Shown one piece after another: positions 15,648-16,541 of a DNA stretch of 16,541 nucleotides; the first letter of the stretch is position 1, and every line of letters begins with the position of its first letter. The stretch lies in contig DIHJ01000024.1 of NCBI GenBank assembly GCA_002420105.1, positions 76,343 through 92,883 on the forward strand. The letters are read 5' to 3'. The stretch comes from Nitrospira sp. UBA5699. GTDB taxonomy: Bacteria > Nitrospirota > Nitrospiria > Nitrospirales > Nitrospiraceae. The position numbers were made by a program, and so were the translations under genes. The notes beneath the pieces are model-generated. The model saw nothing but the letters and a program-made list of their open reading frames with translations, had not been told where the DNA came from and searched no databases.

Positions 15648-16541
15648 TTAGAGGGTCTTCCCCTTCTTCTTGTTCGCTCGACGCGTCAACACCCATCCCT
15701 CCAGCAGCACCACGCCGAACGCGATGACGACCGGATAGATGTAGGTTTCCTTCGGGATCGGGGGATTCATGAACGTATAGTAGAAGGCCGACACGGCCAT
15801 CTTACGTCCTGCATCGCCGTTATGTCCGTCCCAGGCGAAGAAGACGGTCGGGATGTACTGACCGACCTCAAAGAAGGTGTCTTCGTCGTAATCCTGATCC
15901 TTCTTGTTTCCGACCGGACGCTGAATCATGACGTACCAGCGGCCGTTCTTCCATTCGCTCTTGAGAACCTTGAGGCTCTCTTCATAGGTATCCCGCTCTT
16001 CGAAGTCCTTGTCCCATCCCGTTCCCTTGAAGGCACGGATGGATCCATCGGCCTCCCACTTGACGATATCGACCGGGAACTGCTCGTTGGTCCCGAACAG
16101 ATACCGCGGCTTGATCGGAGCCGGGAGTTCCTTCCACTTCACCGGAGTCTCGATCGCGACGGCATCGTTGTACACCGCGTACTTGTTCTGATTCGCCGCG
16201 ATGGATCCCTCTTCTCCGGTCTTCGGATCCTGCTCCTTGATGTCGATGTTCACCTGGGTCGGGGCCCAGGGCAGCTTGCCCTCGGCGACGCTCTTCGTGC
16301 GGTCGTCCCATTCCAGGAGGTACACGATGCTCTTGTCGTTATAGAGCGAGCGAACCCAGATGTCGTCGATCCGGTTCACGAAATTGCGCGGCTTGTGGGT
16401 GATCTGTCCGCCCATCGCCACGTACCGCCGCGGGGCCTTCTGCCAGGCTTCGTTCTCGATATCGGCCGGGATTTCGCCCTCGACCGGGTCTGACGGAACG
16501 ACGAAGTTGATCTTCGGCTTGTCCGTCAACGGATCGATCGG
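15648..16541 (-). CDS. nxrC: Putative nitrite oxidoreductase gamma subunit (NxrC-like), 5' end outside the window
   Basis: The reading frame stays open through the right edge, so the true N-terminus (expected to carry an export signal) is missing; a TTG at 16527-16529 is only an apparent start. The visible roughly 297 residues resemble the haem b-binding gamma subunits of type II DMSO-reductase-family enzymes (ethylbenzene dehydrogenase gamma-like fold) and, in my recognition, Nitrospira NxrC. Supporting blocks, numbered from the TTG: RYVAMGGQITHKPRN (35-49), YLLEWDDRTKS (70-80), FAWDGHNGDAGRKMAVSAFYY (231-251). One membrane helix (about 263-282) and a basic tail (RRANKKKGK) end the protein, so the haem domain should lie outside the cytoplasm, tethered by its C-terminus. 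There is no Cys, which excludes c-type haem. It would pass electrons from the NxrAB catalytic unit onward. No nxrA or nxrB lies in the window. Selenate, chlorate or other gamma subunits are alternatives. Confidence 0.8.
   Translation of the reverse strand, partial: PIDPLTDKPKINFVVPSDPVEGEIPADIENEAWQKAPRRYVAMGGQITHKPRNFVNRIDDIWVRSLYNDKSIVYLLEWDDRTKSVAEGKLPWAPTQVNIDIKEQDPKTGEEGSIAANQNKYAVYNDAVAIETPVKWKELPAPIKPRYLFGTNEQFPVDIVKWEADGSIRAFKGTGWDKDFEERDTYEESLKVLKSEWKNGRWYVMIQRPVGNKKDQDYDEDTFFEVGQYIPTVFFAWDGHNGDAGRKMAVSAFYYTFMNPPIPKETYIYPVVIAFGVVLLEGWVLTRRANKKKGKTL

Overview
The window looks like chromosomal DNA from a Nitrospira-type nitrite oxidiser (phylum Nitrospirota). The strongest clue is the partial gene at the right edge. 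It encodes a cysteine-free, ethylbenzene-dehydrogenase-like haem-binding protein with one C-terminal membrane anchor, which I recognise as a putative nitrite oxidoreductase gamma subunit (NxrC). A molybdopterin guanylyltransferase gene next to it and a NapF/NapG-like four-cluster ferredoxin at the left end fit a lineage built around a molybdenum nitrite oxidoreductase. The DNA is GC-rich, so long antisense open frames are common and uninformative. The lineage call rests on remembered protein resemblance, not on a database search.

Layout from right to left (almost everything is on the minus strand): nxrC-like gene (15648-16541, 5' end outside the window); a strong intrinsic terminator (15588-15613) whose T-tract runs into the start codon of mobA (14937-15578); a family 9 glycosyltransferase (13874-14929); argS (12082-13836, TTG start); tgt (10884-12056, GTG start); yajC (10527-10859); secD (8841-10484); secF (7833-8750); a large dCache/HAMP/three-PAS histidine kinase (4580-7759); and its NtrC-family sigma-54 activator (3141-4583), overlapping the kinase by ATGA. 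No strong terminator is visible between mobA and the regulator, so this could be one long transcription unit or several overlapping ones. tgt-yajC-secD-secF is a widespread bacterial order.

On the plus strand a seven-bladed WD40 protein (2039-3139) converges on the regulator gene with a single base between the two stop codons. Its 244-bp upstream region also holds the promoter side of a minus-strand pair: an uncharacterised HExxH protein with two C-terminal CxxC motifs (796-1794), then the ferredoxin (91-711). A small hairpin lies between the two.

The housekeeping part covers translation (argS, tgt), the Sec motor (yajC, secD, secF) and cofactor maturation (mobA), with a kinase-activator pair of unknown stimulus. 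The least understood parts are the HExxH/ferredoxin pair and its divergent WD40 neighbour, the cysteine-rich insert in the sigma-54 activator, and the terminator fused to the mobA start. I saw no tRNA, rRNA, CRISPR array, insertion sequence or prophage. No gene-free stretch reaches 300 bases; the longest is 1795-2038.
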